From Flavobacterium gelatinilyticum (lineage in GTDB: Bacteria > Bacteroidota > Bacteroidia > Flavobacteriales > Flavobacteriaceae), in contig NZ_CP114287.1 of NCBI RefSeq assembly GCF_027111295.1, forward strand, positions 1,736,001 to 1,800,000: a stretch of DNA of 64,000 bases, in the 5' to 3' direction. Shown piece after piece: positions 43,300-53,132 of this stretch; position 1 is the first letter of the stretch; each line of letters starts with the position of its first letter. Position numbers and translations under genes: made by a program. The notes beneath the pieces are model-generated. The model made no database searches and was not told the origin of the DNA. It saw only the letters and a program-made list of their open reading frames with translations.

Positions 43300-43327
43300 G
43301 AAATAATATTTAACCAATTTAAAACCA

Positions 43328-45661
43328 ATGAAATATTTTAGTCTGAAAACAAGTCGTTTTCTATTTACAATCAGCTTTCTATTTTCGTTTTTTGCCCTTT
43401 TTGCACAACAAAACAGCGCAAAAATAAAAGGAATCATCACAACCTCTGACGGCGAACCTGCTGCAGGAGTAAATGTTATTTTAAAAAATTCAAAATACTG
43501 GACCATCACCAATGATAACGGAAGTTTTGACTTTAACCGTGTAAAAAGCAATACTTATACCCTTCAGGTTTCTCTTTCAGGCTATGAAACTATTGAAAAA
43601 GAAGTCATTGCAGCCGATAACGAAACAACCGAAATTAACCTGCAGTTAAAAGTTTCCAACAAAGAATTACAGGAAGTGGTGGTAAACAGCAAAAAAAGCA
43701 TCACTTCAAAAAAAACAGATTATGTAGCCAGAATGCCGCTTAAAAACCTCGAAAACCCTCAGGTGTACAGTGTGATCCATAAAGAACTTCTGCTGGAGCA
43801 GGTTGCAGTAGACATTAAAAATGCGGTTCAAAATTCGCCTGGTGTTGTACCTATCAGTTATCCTTCGGGAGGAATTGGATTAATATTCAGAGGATTTTCT
43901 GTTGGTGTAAATGCCCGAAACGGAATGGAAACGGTTTCCGGACGTTCTTCTGTAGATCTTGGAAATGTTGAAAGAATTGAGATTATGAAAGGTCCTTCGG
44001 GAACTTTATTTGGTTCTTCTGTTTCTTCATTTGGAGGGGTTGTAAATCTTGTTACAAAAAAACCTTTTGAAACAACAGCAGCCGAAATATCATATACAAC
44101 AGGAAGTTACAGCTTAAACCGTCTTACTGCGGATGTAAATACGCCGTTAAATGCAGATAAAACCGTATTGTTTCGAGTAAACATGGCTGTAAACAGAGAA
44201 AAAAGTTTCCTGGATTACGGGTTTAACAACACGCTTCTTTTCGCACCAAGTCTTACGTACAAAGCATCTGACAAACTTACTTTTAATTTTGATGCCGAAA
44301 TTTACAATGTAAATAATACCAGACGTACTTACAATACGTATGCTCCAACATCAGGAATTACAAATCCTGGCGATCTAAAAATAGACTACAAAAAATCGAT
44401 GTTCCATGACGATAATGATGCAAAAAGTACTGCAACAAAAGTTTTTGCACAAGCAGAATATGAACTATCAGAAAACTGGAAATCAACCACGATATTTTCT
44501 TTTGTCGGCGAAGATGTAGAGCGCAGCTATCAGAGTTATGCCGTTTGGAGTTCACCAACACAGGCAGAACGAAGAGTTGGACTTTGGGGACCTATTTTTA
44601 ATAATTATACCAATATACAGGAAAACCTTAACGGAAAATTTTCTACCGGAAGCATCAAACACAAATTTTTGGCCGGTGTAAATTACAGACTTTACAGTTC
44701 TAACTTTTCAGGAGGAAGAACATTCACTCTTGACAATATTGATGTAACAGCTCCCTTTGCTCCTATCAGGAGAAAAGATGTAGATGCCGGACTTGTTTTA
44801 ACAACTTCTCCTGTAGCCGATCAAAAAACGTTCAGTATTTATGCCTGTGATGTGGTTAATTTTACAGACCGTCTTTCGGCAATGCTGAGTTTGCGTTTTG
44901 ACAATTTTGAACGCGAAAAAGTAGGAACAGTTGAAGGTTATCATCAAAATGCCTTATCTCCAAAATTGGGATTAGTGTATGAATTGGTTAAAGATCAGGT
45001 TTCTGTATTTGGAAATTACATGAATGGTTTTCAAAATATGCAGCCGGTAACACAGCCAAATCAGTCTTTACTGGTTTTAGATCCTATTTATGCCGTACAG
45101 TATGAAGGAGGGGTAAAAGCCGAAGCCTTTAACAAAAAACTAACCGGATCTGTAAGTTATTACAACATTACTATTGATAATGCTACCAGAGTTGATGATA
45201 CAGGTTATACCATACAAGACGGAAAACAGGTTAGTAAAGGTTTTGAATTTGAATTAATGTCGACTCCTGCTAATGGTTTAAACATTGTGGCAGGATATGC
45301 TTACAATGATAACCGAATTGTAAAAGCAAGTGCCGTAGGCGGTACAAGCATAGAAGGAAACAAAGCGGCCAGTGCGCCCGAAAATGTGGCAAACTTCTGG
45401 ACAACGTATACTTTTCAAAACAAATTAAAAGGTTTAGGACTGGGTGCCGGAGCCAATTATATTGATAAAAATTACTTTACAGCAGAGAATACGGTTTACA
45501 TGCCGTCGTATACAATTTATAATGCTACTGTATTTTACGATCATTCTTCATGGCGAATTGGTTTAAAATGCAACAACCTTACGAATAAAAAATACTGGGA
45601 TTTCTGGGGTTCATCAAATGCTCCAAGCACTATTCTGGCAAACCTGACTATTAAATTTTAA
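43328..45661 (+). CDS. TonB-dependent siderophore receptor 1 with CarboxypepD_reg domain
   Basis: A 777-residue outer-membrane receptor. Signal peptide 1-26, CarboxypepD_reg-like domain (about 30-112, IKGIITTSDGEPAAGVNVIL), plug (about 140-235) with VERIEIMKGPSGTLFGSSVS, and a 22-strand barrel ending NLTIKF. The architecture is that of ferric-siderophore or haem receptors. Strongly paralogous to the receptor at 47043 in the N-terminal third. The perfect iron-box promoter supports iron-limited expression. The ligand is not predictable. Confidence 0.92.
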   Translation: MKYFSLKTSRFLFTISFLFSFFALFAQQNSAKIKGIITTSDGEPAAGVNVILKNSKYWTITNDNGSFDFNRVKSNTYTLQVSLSGYETIEKEVIAADNETTEINLQLKVSNKELQEVVVNSKKSITSKKTDYVARMPLKNLENPQVYSVIHKELLLEQVAVDIKNAVQNSPGVVPISYPSGGIGLIFRGFSVGVNARNGMETVSGRSSVDLGNVERIEIMKGPSGTLFGSSVSSFGGVVNLVTKKPFETTAAEISYTTGSYSLNRLTADVNTPLNADKTVLFRVNMAVNREKSFLDYGFNNTLLFAPSLTYKASDKLTFNFDAEIYNVNNTRRTYNTYAPTSGITNPGDLKIDYKKSMFHDDNDAKSTATKVFAQAEYELSENWKSTTIFSFVGEDVERSYQSYAVWSSPTQAERRVGLWGPIFNNYTNIQENLNGKFSTGSIKHKFLAGVNYRLYSSNFSGGRTFTLDNIDVTAPFAPIRRKDVDAGLVLTTSPVADQKTFSIYACDVVNFTDRLSAMLSLRFDNFEREKVGTVEGYHQNALSPKLGLVYELVKDQVSVFGNYMNGFQNMQPVTQPNQSLLVLDPIYAVQYEGGVKAEAFNKKLTGSVSYYNITIDNATRVDDTGYTIQDGKQVSKGFEFELMSTPANGLNIVAGYAYNDNRIVKASAVGGTSIEGNKAASAPENVANFWTTYTFQNKLKGLGLGAGANYIDKNYFTAENTVYMPSYTIYNATVFYDHSSWRIGLKCNNLTNKKYWDFWGSSNAPSTILANLTIKF

Positions 45662-45676
45662 AACTTAGTCTCAAAA

Positions 45677-45715
45677 AAAAACACCTCTGTCCTAAAAGTC
45701 ATGAGGTGTTTTTTT
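45677..45715 (+). terminator. terminator after TonB receptor 1
   Basis: Arms AAAACACCTC (45677-45686) and GAGGTGTTTTTTT (45703-45715). Confidence 0.85.
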
Positions 45716-45747
45716 ACTAAAATCAGCTTGTTTTTTAAAGTAAAACC

Positions 45748-46917
45748 ATGACATTTAAAAATTTTATAAAAAAAGTACATTTATGGCTGGGATTATCTTC
45801 CGGCCTAATTGTTATCATATTGGGAATAACGGGCTGTTTATATGCTTTTGAAGAAGAATTACGCCCTATTGTTCACGACTATTATTATGTCGATCAGGTA
45901 AAAAGCCAAAAACTGCCCATCAGCCGGTTACTAGAAATTGCACAGGAAAAGAACAAGAAGATAAATCCAAATCAAATACTTTCGGGATGCAGGACAATTA
46001 GTGATGATAAACGCACGGTTATAATCTGGTTTTTTGAAGAACTGGATAAAGATGCCGTATGGTACTGGAATCGCTATCAGAGCACCTATTTTTACATGGA
46101 TCCTTATACCGGAAACATTGAAGAAATAGAAGACTATAATTTTGAGTTTTTTGTTTTTATCAGAATGCTTCACCAGACACTCTGCCTAAACAGTACAATT
46201 GGCGATCCTATTGTAGGAACTGCGACTATTATTTTTATTATTTCGCTTATTACTGGACTTGTGCTTTGGTGGCCCAAGAACAAACAGGCCGCAAAACAAC
46301 GTTTTTGGTTTCGATGGAAAAACACTACACAGTGGAAACGCAAAAATTACGACCTGCATAATATCATGGGCTTTTACATGATGATTTTTGCGCTGATTCT
46401 TGCCCTTACCGGATTAGTCTGGGCTTTCGAATGTTACGACAAAGGGGTTCAGTGGCTTTTTAACGGAGGAAAAACATACGAAAGGGAAAAAATCGTTTCG
46501 GATACTTCGCAATACAATCAAAACAACCCTGCCGATAAAATATACGCCGCAACAAAACAATTAGAACCTAATGCCAAAAGTTACTATTTGTTTCTCCCAA
46601 AAGCCGATGATTCTCTGGCTGTATTTCAAACATTTGTGCGTTATGAAAACCGTTTTAATGATGTTTCGATGCAATTTGACCGGTATACTGCAAAACCGCT
46701 TAAAATAACTACTTATGACGATAAAAATAATGGCGAGAAATTCCGCTTCATAAATTATGATCTTCATGTAGGAAGTATTCTGGGCTTTCCCGGAAAAGTC
46801 CTGGCTTTTTTTGCCAGTCTGGTATGTGCCAGCCTGCCGGTAACCGGCTTTTTAATCTGGTGGGGAAGAAATAACAAAAAGAAGAAAACCCCTTCTAAAG
46901 AAAAGACTGTCAAGTAA
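45748..46917 (+). CDS. PepSY-associated membrane protein (siderophore-reductase-like)
   Basis: A 389-residue inner-membrane protein. TM1 (about 15-37, LWLGLSSGLIVIILGITGCL), then a PepSY-type periplasmic domain, TM2 (about 155-178) and TM3-4 (about 205-230 and 345-370). Conserved membrane His in KKVHLWLG, HQTLCL, DLHNIMGF and DLHVGSILG. This is the PepSY_TM family, often next to TonB receptors, probably reducing Fe(III)-siderophore in the periplasm. It follows TonB receptor 1 behind a terminator; no own consensus promoter was found. Confidence 0.85.
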   Translation: MTFKNFIKKVHLWLGLSSGLIVIILGITGCLYAFEEELRPIVHDYYYVDQVKSQKLPISRLLEIAQEKNKKINPNQILSGCRTISDDKRTVIIWFFEELDKDAVWYWNRYQSTYFYMDPYTGNIEEIEDYNFEFFVFIRMLHQTLCLNSTIGDPIVGTATIIFIISLITGLVLWWPKNKQAAKQRFWFRWKNTTQWKRKNYDLHNIMGFYMMIFALILALTGLVWAFECYDKGVQWLFNGGKTYEREKIVSDTSQYNQNNPADKIYAATKQLEPNAKSYYLFLPKADDSLAVFQTFVRYENRFNDVSMQFDRYTAKPLKITTYDDKNNGEKFRFINYDLHVGSILGFPGKVLAFFASLVCASLPVTGFLIWWGRNNKKKKTPSKEKTVK

Positions 46918-46966
46918 ATTCTTTCTTTTAAAATCACAAAATAATCTAAGACAGCCTAAATATTTC

Positions 46967-47017
46967 TTGTTAAGGATGTTATAATTTCATAACTTTGTTT
47001 GTATTCATTCTAAATAA
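46967..47017 (+). promoter_or_regulatory. iron-box promoter of TonB receptor 2
   Basis: TTG (46967-46969), 20-base spacer, TAACTTTG (46990-46997). At 47001-47017 the element GTATTCA-TTC-TAAATAA matches the receptor-1 box at 5 of 7 left-arm positions and all right-arm positions. Confidence 0.75.
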
Positions 47018-47042
47018 CCACTTACTAACTAAAAACCAGTAG

Positions 47043-49472
47043 ATGAATCACTCTAAATCAAGCAGATGGTATGCCCTTTACCAAATTTGTCTGTTCTTTA
47101 TTTTTACAGGCACCTTAGCTGCACAGCAAAACAGCGGAAAAATTAAAGGCACAATCACAACGCGAGACAGAGAGGCTGCTGCGGGGGTAAATGTCATCCT
47201 TAAAAATTCGAAATACAGCACGATATGTAATGATGATGGTACTTTTGAATTTATCCGCGTAAAACCCGGCACATACATTCTCCAGATTTCCTTAACCGGT
47301 TATGAAACACTGGAAGAAAAAGTAATTGTTGAAGCAAATCAAACTACTTCCTTGAATTTACAGCTTAAGGTTTCCAACAAGCAGCTAAAAGAAGTTGTCA
47401 TTACCGGCAGCAGTAGAAAAGCTTTTCCGAAGCAAAGCAACTATGTATCACGATTACCGCTGAAAAATATCGAAAATCCACAGGTATATAATGTCGTTTC
47501 TTCTGAAATTATGAAAGAACAGGCCATTACAAATTACGAAGATGCCTTAAAAAATGTACCTGGTATCCAGAAACTCTGGGAATCTACAGGACGCGGCGGT
47601 GACGGTGGTTCTTACTATACCCTTAGAGGCTTTGAAACTCAGGCAAATATCATAAACGGACTTCCCGGTTTGACAAACGGAACTCTTGATCCGGCAAATG
47701 TTGAACGAATTGAGGTAATCAAAGGCCCATCTGGAACTTTATTCGGGAGCAGTTTAATAAGTTATGGCGGCCTGATTAATACCATTACCAAAAAACCTTA
47801 CAATGGTTTTGGAGGCGAGATTTCCTATCTTACAGGAAGTTTTGGATTAAACAGAGCGACGGTTGATGTAAATACGCCACTGGACGAAAATAAAAAGATT
47901 TTGTTCAGGGTTAATTCGGCTTTTCAGACTGAGGATACTTTTCAGGATGCCGGTTTTCGTACTTCCTATTTTATAGCGCCTTCTGTATCATATAAAGTAA
48001 ATGAAAAATTGTCTTTTCTTCTGACTACTGAAATTATGGAAGAAGAAAAAACAACACCCTCTATGTTGTTCCTTGGAAGAGATAAACCGCTTCAGTTTAC
48101 CGATCTGGCTGATTTAAATTACAATACCGATTTATCATTTTACAGTAATGATTTATCAATAAAAAACCCAAGATTTAGTTTACAGGCTCAGATGAATTAT
48201 AAGATTTCTTCTAAATGGAATTCGCAGACCGTATTTTCAAGAGGAACTTCTAAATCTAACGGATACTACTCGTATATCTATGATAACGAAGACGGAAACA
48301 GGGATTTTGGTTTCTGGATTACTAAAGAAAAATCTCAGACTGCCACTACGGATATTCAACAGAATTTCACTGGGGATTTTAAAATTGGCAATATGCGTAA
48401 CCGTGTTGTAATTGGCTTTGATTATTTTAAAAGAGAAGTAGATTTTGGCGGAACGGGCTATGCTAAACTTTATAATTTAACAGCACAGGGACAAGTAAGA
48501 CAAATTGATGAATCGAACCCGGCTTACCTGACTGTAGATTCTGTTGACAATCTTCTCGCTGCAGAACCGGGTCCTGATTTTCATTCAAGAGATGCTGCGT
48601 ATAGTGCCTACGTCTCGGATGTGCTTAACATTACGCCTTCGCTTTTTGCGATGGCCAGTTTAAGAGTTGATTATTTTGATACCGAAGGAAATATAAACGA
48701 TGATAAAGACAATGACAAACAAACCGCTTTATCGCCAAAATTTGGATTGCTGTATCAGCCAATAGAAGATAAACTAGCTGTTTTTGCCAACTATATGAAT
48801 GGTTTTAAAAATATCGCGCCAACTGTTAATTATGATGATGATGGAGATTTTACTGGCACACAAACTTTTAAACCCGAACACGCTAATCAGTTCGAAATAG
48901 GTGCAAAAGGAAACCTGTATTCTGATAAACTCACAGCGACGATAAGTTACTACACTATTAATGTCTCCAATTTAGTTACCAGCAACCCTTTGTACAGCAC
49001 ACAAGGCGGTAAAGCAAGAAGCAACGGATTTGAATTTGATCTGAATGCGGCACCCGTAAAAGGTTTAAGCATTATTGCAGGATACAGCTATAACGAAAGT
49101 AAAATTATAAAAGGGGATCCAAAAAATGTCTGGCTCGATCAGGGGCAGAGACCTTTCTGGGCCGGTCCGAAAAACTTAGTAAACCTTTGGGCCACATACA
49201 AATTTGACGAAGGTATTTTAAAGAATTTCGGTCTTGGTTTTGGCGGGAACTACGCGAGCAAAAATGCCATTTTGGACAGTAAAGTTACCGGAAAATTTGT
49301 TTTACCGGACTATACCATATTCAACGGGACGGTTTTTTACAATGCAGCTAAATTCCGCGTAAGCGTAAATATAAATAATATTACAAATAAAGAATATTAC
49401 AATGGAGGATGGTCGACAATAAATCCTCAAAAACCGCGAAGCTTCATAGCAGGTTTTGCCTATAAATTTTAA
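47043..49472 (+). CDS. TonB-dependent siderophore receptor 2 with CarboxypepD_reg domain
   Basis: An 809-residue receptor. Signal peptide 1-28, CarboxypepD_reg-like domain (IKGTITTRDREAAAGVNVIL), plug with VERIEVIKGPSGTLFGSSL, barrel ending IAGFAYKF. The N-terminal third aligns with receptor 1 almost residue for residue (LQLKVSNKxLxEVVI and RxPLKNxENPQVYxV), so the pair arose by duplication, while the barrels have diverged, which suits different siderophores. Consensus iron-box promoter. Confidence 0.92.
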   Translation: MNHSKSSRWYALYQICLFFIFTGTLAAQQNSGKIKGTITTRDREAAAGVNVILKNSKYSTICNDDGTFEFIRVKPGTYILQISLTGYETLEEKVIVEANQTTSLNLQLKVSNKQLKEVVITGSSRKAFPKQSNYVSRLPLKNIENPQVYNVVSSEIMKEQAITNYEDALKNVPGIQKLWESTGRGGDGGSYYTLRGFETQANIINGLPGLTNGTLDPANVERIEVIKGPSGTLFGSSLISYGGLINTITKKPYNGFGGEISYLTGSFGLNRATVDVNTPLDENKKILFRVNSAFQTEDTFQDAGFRTSYFIAPSVSYKVNEKLSFLLTTEIMEEEKTTPSMLFLGRDKPLQFTDLADLNYNTDLSFYSNDLSIKNPRFSLQAQMNYKISSKWNSQTVFSRGTSKSNGYYSYIYDNEDGNRDFGFWITKEKSQTATTDIQQNFTGDFKIGNMRNRVVIGFDYFKREVDFGGTGYAKLYNLTAQGQVRQIDESNPAYLTVDSVDNLLAAEPGPDFHSRDAAYSAYVSDVLNITPSLFAMASLRVDYFDTEGNINDDKDNDKQTALSPKFGLLYQPIEDKLAVFANYMNGFKNIAPTVNYDDDGDFTGTQTFKPEHANQFEIGAKGNLYSDKLTATISYYTINVSNLVTSNPLYSTQGGKARSNGFEFDLNAAPVKGLSIIAGYSYNESKIIKGDPKNVWLDQGQRPFWAGPKNLVNLWATYKFDEGILKNFGLGFGGNYASKNAILDSKVTGKFVLPDYTIFNGTVFYNAAKFRVSVNINNITNKEYYNGGWSTINPQKPRSFIAGFAYKF

Positions 49473-49500
49473 TTCATAACTTTTTTTTATTTTTTTTTGA

Positions 49501-49530
49501 GCCTCGTCGAAATACTGACGGGGCTTTTTT
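49501..49530 (+). terminator. terminator after TonB receptor 2
   Basis: Arms GCCTCGTC (49501-49508) and GACGGGGC (49517-49524, one G-T pair) followed by T6. Confidence 0.82.
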
Positions 49531-49556
49531 AGTCTTGCTTTTATATTTATTTATTG

Positions 49557-49606
49557 ATAATTATTCTAAATAAGCATTGTGTAACTGATTAAAAAGAGTA
49601 CATTTG
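49557..49606 (+). promoter_or_regulatory. iron-box promoter of the DUF4198 gene
   Basis: Box ATAATTA-TTC-TAAATAA (49557-49573) directly upstream of TTG (49577-49579), 19-base spacer, TACATTTG (49599-49606). Here the box precedes the promoter instead of following it. Confidence 0.7.
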
Positions 49607-49682
49607 CTGTACAACAAAACCAATAAAAAATACTTAGATTTTTCTAAGATTTTTTTTAATATTAATTTTTAAATAGTACTCT

Positions 49683-50408
49683 ATGAAATCAAAAACTTTT
49701 AAATTAATAACATTTGCATTTTTAATGCTTTTTGCAGCACCTCAACTTTTTGCTCACGCCCTTTGGATCGAAACTAAAGCAACCGGAACAAAAGGAAAAG
49801 CACAGGAAATTTCAGTTTATTTTGGAGAATTCTCTGATAACGATATTACAAAAGCAGATAAATGGTTTTCTGATTTAAAAGATTTTTCACTTATAGTAGT
49901 TTCGCCTTCAAAAAAAGAAACAAAACTTACAGCAAAAGCGCTGGATAATAAATACCAGGCTTTCTTTACGCCGGATGAAGACGGAGTTTACACCATCGTA
50001 ATGCACCACACTGTAGGCGACGTTTACGGTACCATGAAATTAGACTACAATTCAAGCGCAACTGTAGTGGTAGGAAACAAAACAGCAGGAAATTATGCTA
50101 TGGCAAACAAAAACCAAATTGGTTTATTTTCTGAAGATGCAGACATTGCAAAAAAGAACACAAAAGTTTCCGGTTTTGCGACTTATGACGGAACATCGGC
50201 TAAACAAACAAAAATTAAAGTAATCGCTCCAAACGGCTGGGAAAAAGAATTATGGACAGATGATAAAGGGATGTTCTCTTTTACACCTATATGGTCAGGA
50301 AATTATATGGTAGAATACGCTCATACTGACAAATCTGCCGGAGAACACAATGGTAAAAAATATGATGAAATCTGGAAAATGGCGACGTACCAAATTGCGG
50401 TAAAATAA
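49683..50408 (+). CDS. DUF4198 domain-containing periplasmic protein
   Basis: A 241-residue exported protein with signal peptide ending FAHA. The mature N-terminus is HALWIETKATGTKGKAQEIS, the conserved HxLWI start of DUF4198, with beta-sandwich repeats (GVYTIVMHHTVGDVYGTMKL, GMFSFTPIWSGNYMVEY). DUF4198 proteins (including CbiK/NikM-like) are tied to metal uptake and are frequent next to TonB receptors. It lies between receptors 2 and 3 with its own iron box, so it is probably a metal- or siderophore-binding accessory. Confidence 0.85.
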   Translation: MKSKTFKLITFAFLMLFAAPQLFAHALWIETKATGTKGKAQEISVYFGEFSDNDITKADKWFSDLKDFSLIVVSPSKKETKLTAKALDNKYQAFFTPDEDGVYTIVMHHTVGDVYGTMKLDYNSSATVVVGNKTAGNYAMANKNQIGLFSEDADIAKKNTKVSGFATYDGTSAKQTKIKVIAPNGWEKELWTDDKGMFSFTPIWSGNYMVEYAHTDKSAGEHNGKKYDEIWKMATYQIAVK

Positions 50409-50454
50409 TTTCAGGCTATTTTTTCGATTACAATATCCAGTTAATTTTCAATTG

Positions 50455-50484
50455 AAACCTTGTTCTTATGAGCAAGGTTTTTTT
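50455..50484 (+). terminator. terminator after the DUF4198 gene
   Basis: Arms AAACCTTG (50455-50462) and CAAGGTTT (50473-50480) followed by T-rich sequence. Confidence 0.82.
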
Positions 50485-50609
50485 TATGCTCTTAAGTTTA
50501 AATATTTTACTCAAAAAACACTAATTATTAAGCAAATCTTAAGACAAAACTAATAAACTTTTAAGTAAGAAATCACCCCTGAAATTCTGTAGTAAGGATT
50601 ACGTGTATT

Positions 50610-50647
50610 TATATTTGCAGAAATTTATTTTTATTAAATCTAAATAA
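50610..50647 (+). promoter_or_regulatory. iron-box promoter of TonB receptor 3
   Basis: TATATTTG (50610-50617) with a weak -33 CTG (50587-50589). Box TTATTAA-ATC-TAAATAA (50631-50647), 6 of 7 left-arm and 7 of 7 right-arm matches to the receptor-1 box, ends six bases before the start codon. Confidence 0.72.
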
Positions 50648-50652
50648 ATAAC

Positions 50653-52959
50653 ATGAAATACAACTTACTATTCTTTCTTTCTTTATTAAGTTTTGCGGTT
50701 CACAGCCAGAACCATACAAATGAAGAAAACACCAAAGTAACGGATACCGTAAAAAATAAAAAAGGCGAAACCTTAAACGAAGTTATCGTTACCAAAACCA
50801 AAGAACCAAAACCGGTTACCGCGGTTCGTTCCGGTTTAAAACCAATGGATAATCCGCAGTCGATACAAGTTATTGGTTCTGAAATTATCGAACAGCAGCA
50901 AGCCATCCGCTTAAGCGAAGTACTAAAAAATGCCAACGGTGTTTATGTTAGTTCTGCCCGGGGCGGCGCGCAGGAATCTTTCTTTTCAAGAGGATATGAT
51001 ATGTCTGCCAATAATATGTTCAAAAACGGATTTCGTTATAATTCAGGTTCGATTCCGGATGTTTCAGGTTTAGAAAAAGTAGAATTTCTTAAAGGAGGTT
51101 CGGCTTTATTATTCGGAAATGTTGCTCCGGGCGGTATTGTGAATCTTGTTACCAAAACCCCCTTATTTAAAAGCGGCGGCGAAATTTCAATGCAGATGGG
51201 AAGTTTTGCTTACTACAAGCCTTCTATCGATTTTTACGGCCCTTTAAGCAAATCAATTGCTTTTAGAATCAATGGTTCTTACGAGAACTCAGAAAGCTTT
51301 AGGGATGTGGTAAAAAATGAGCGCGTTTACATTAATCCGTCATTACTTTTTATAATCGATGCCAAAACACAAATTACAGTTCAGGGAGATTATTTATCTG
51401 CCGACTGGACGCCGGATTTTGGAACCGGGATTATAGGAAAACAAATTTTAGATTTACCGCGTAATGCTTTTTACGGATCTTTATGGTCAAATGGTAATAC
51501 AAAATCAGCCAGTGCTTCTGTCCTGGTAAACCATGATTTCAACAAAAACTGGAAACTTAACTTTAATTCTTCTTTTCAAAATTATGACAGAGGAAGTTTT
51601 TCTACAGCACAATTATCTGGTTTAGATACGTATGCGATTCCCGGAAACTGGAATCGAGGGCTGGCAAAAAACAAAAATTTAGAACAAATATTTGGAGATC
51701 AGTTAAGTCTTCAGGGGAATTTCAATACCGGATCTGTAAAACACCAGATTTTTACCGGAGCAGACTGGGAAAACTCTTTTGCAACTGCGTATACTTTTAC
51801 ATTTAATGAGCAATACGTACAAACTGGCGTAAAAGACGGCAAACCCGTTTACGGGCCTACCCTTTATGATCCGATAAACTTATTTACTTTTGATCCCAAT
51901 AATCAAAGAATGGACATTCCATTATCTGGCAGAGCAACCCAAATTGTAAAAACAGATACGAATCGTTTTGGGGTTTATTTTCAGGATTTTATTTCGATTA
52001 CAGACAAATTTAAAGTCTTAGCAGGTTTAAGATGGTCATGGCAGGAAGCCGAGGTAACTACTTATAAAGAAACAAACGGAGACGGAAGACCTGAAAATAC
52101 AGTTCCGGTTGTAACGCCAAAACGTCTGGACAATGCTTTTTCTCCAAAAGCAGGAATTGTATATCAGCCGGCAAAAGACATTTCGGTATTTGGAAGTTAT
52201 TCGAACTCGTTTACACCAAACTCAGGAAATACTGCAGACGGAGAAGCTATAAAACCCTCTATTATTGATCAGTATGAGGCCGGAATTAAAACAGATTTCT
52301 TTAAAGGATTATTAAGTACTAATGTTACGGTGTATCAAATTACAAACAGCAACCTGGCTCAAATGTCGCCAACTAAAGCCGACGGAACAGAAAATTCAGA
52401 TCCAAACATTAAGGTTTTAAGCGGTGAAACCAAAAGCAAAGGTGTTGAAGTTGACGTTACTGCCCGACCAATTGACGGTTTGAATATTATTGCCGGTTAC
52501 AGTTATAATGATATGCGTTATACTAAAACATCCGGCTTAAACGGAAGTTTTGTTCAAGGAGACCGTGTAGCAAGAACTCCTGTAAATACAGCCAATTTAA
52601 GTTTTTTTTATACTGTTCCTGAAGGTTTCTTTAAAGGTGTTTCGCTTGGCGCTGTTGGAAATTATATAGGAAAACGAATTGGCGGATGGAACGACGATTA
52701 TTTGTGGACAGCTGTTAAACCTACGCCTGCAAATCCTAAACCGGATCCTGCATACACAATATCTGTCAGAGATCGTGATATTCCATTAGATGACTATGCT
52801 ACAATTGATGTTTCTGCAGGTTATACGTGGAGGAAAATCTCGATTCTGTGCAAGTTATCAAACGTTACAAATGAATTAAATTATACCGTACACGAGAATT
52901 ATAGTGTAAACCCAATAGCACCGCGCCAGATAATGACAAGCTTGCGTTATAAATTCTAA
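50653..52959 (+). CDS. TonB-dependent siderophore receptor 3 (FhuA/FecA-like, no CarboxypepD_reg)
   Basis: A 768-residue receptor of a different subgroup. Signal peptide 1-18, then a short linker with LNEVIVTKTKEPKP, plug with MDNPQSIQVIGSEIIEQQQA and VEFLKGGSALLFGNVAPGG, typical of ferrichrome-type TonB-dependent siderophore receptors, then a barrel ending IMTSLRYKF. Unlike receptors 1 and 2 it has no CarboxypepD_reg domain. Iron box close to the start. Probably takes hydroxamate-type or xenosiderophores; ligand inferred only by subgroup. Confidence 0.92.
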   Translation: MKYNLLFFLSLLSFAVHSQNHTNEENTKVTDTVKNKKGETLNEVIVTKTKEPKPVTAVRSGLKPMDNPQSIQVIGSEIIEQQQAIRLSEVLKNANGVYVSSARGGAQESFFSRGYDMSANNMFKNGFRYNSGSIPDVSGLEKVEFLKGGSALLFGNVAPGGIVNLVTKTPLFKSGGEISMQMGSFAYYKPSIDFYGPLSKSIAFRINGSYENSESFRDVVKNERVYINPSLLFIIDAKTQITVQGDYLSADWTPDFGTGIIGKQILDLPRNAFYGSLWSNGNTKSASASVLVNHDFNKNWKLNFNSSFQNYDRGSFSTAQLSGLDTYAIPGNWNRGLAKNKNLEQIFGDQLSLQGNFNTGSVKHQIFTGADWENSFATAYTFTFNEQYVQTGVKDGKPVYGPTLYDPINLFTFDPNNQRMDIPLSGRATQIVKTDTNRFGVYFQDFISITDKFKVLAGLRWSWQEAEVTTYKETNGDGRPENTVPVVTPKRLDNAFSPKAGIVYQPAKDISVFGSYSNSFTPNSGNTADGEAIKPSIIDQYEAGIKTDFFKGLLSTNVTVYQITNSNLAQMSPTKADGTENSDPNIKVLSGETKSKGVEVDVTARPIDGLNIIAGYSYNDMRYTKTSGLNGSFVQGDRVARTPVNTANLSFFYTVPEGFFKGVSLGAVGNYIGKRIGGWNDDYLWTAVKPTPANPKPDPAYTISVRDRDIPLDDYATIDVSAGYTWRKISILCKLSNVTNELNYTVHENYSVNPIAPRQIMTSLRYKF

Positions 52960-53037
52960 AAATTTGAATTAGATTATTTTCAAAACTTATTCCGGATTTC
53001 ATATTTGAAAAACAGAAGAAGTTTTGGTTTTATTCAG

Positions 53038-53066
53038 AACCTCATTTATTACTAAATGAGGTTTTT
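53038..53066 (+). terminator. terminator after TonB receptor 3
   Basis: Arms AACCTCATTTA (53038-53048) and TAAATGAGGTTTTT (53053-53066). Confidence 0.82.
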
Positions 53067-53099
53067 GATTTTAACAAAAGAAAGTCTTTCAGGAATAAT

Positions 53100-53107
53100 T
53101 ACTTTTG
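53100..53107 (+). promoter_or_regulatory. TAnnTTTG promoter of the amino acid permease
   Basis: TACTTTTG, 25 bases before the start codon; no iron box, so this gene is probably outside the iron regulon. Confidence 0.5.
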
Positions 53108-53132
53108 CGGTCATAAAACAAAATTTCGAAAC

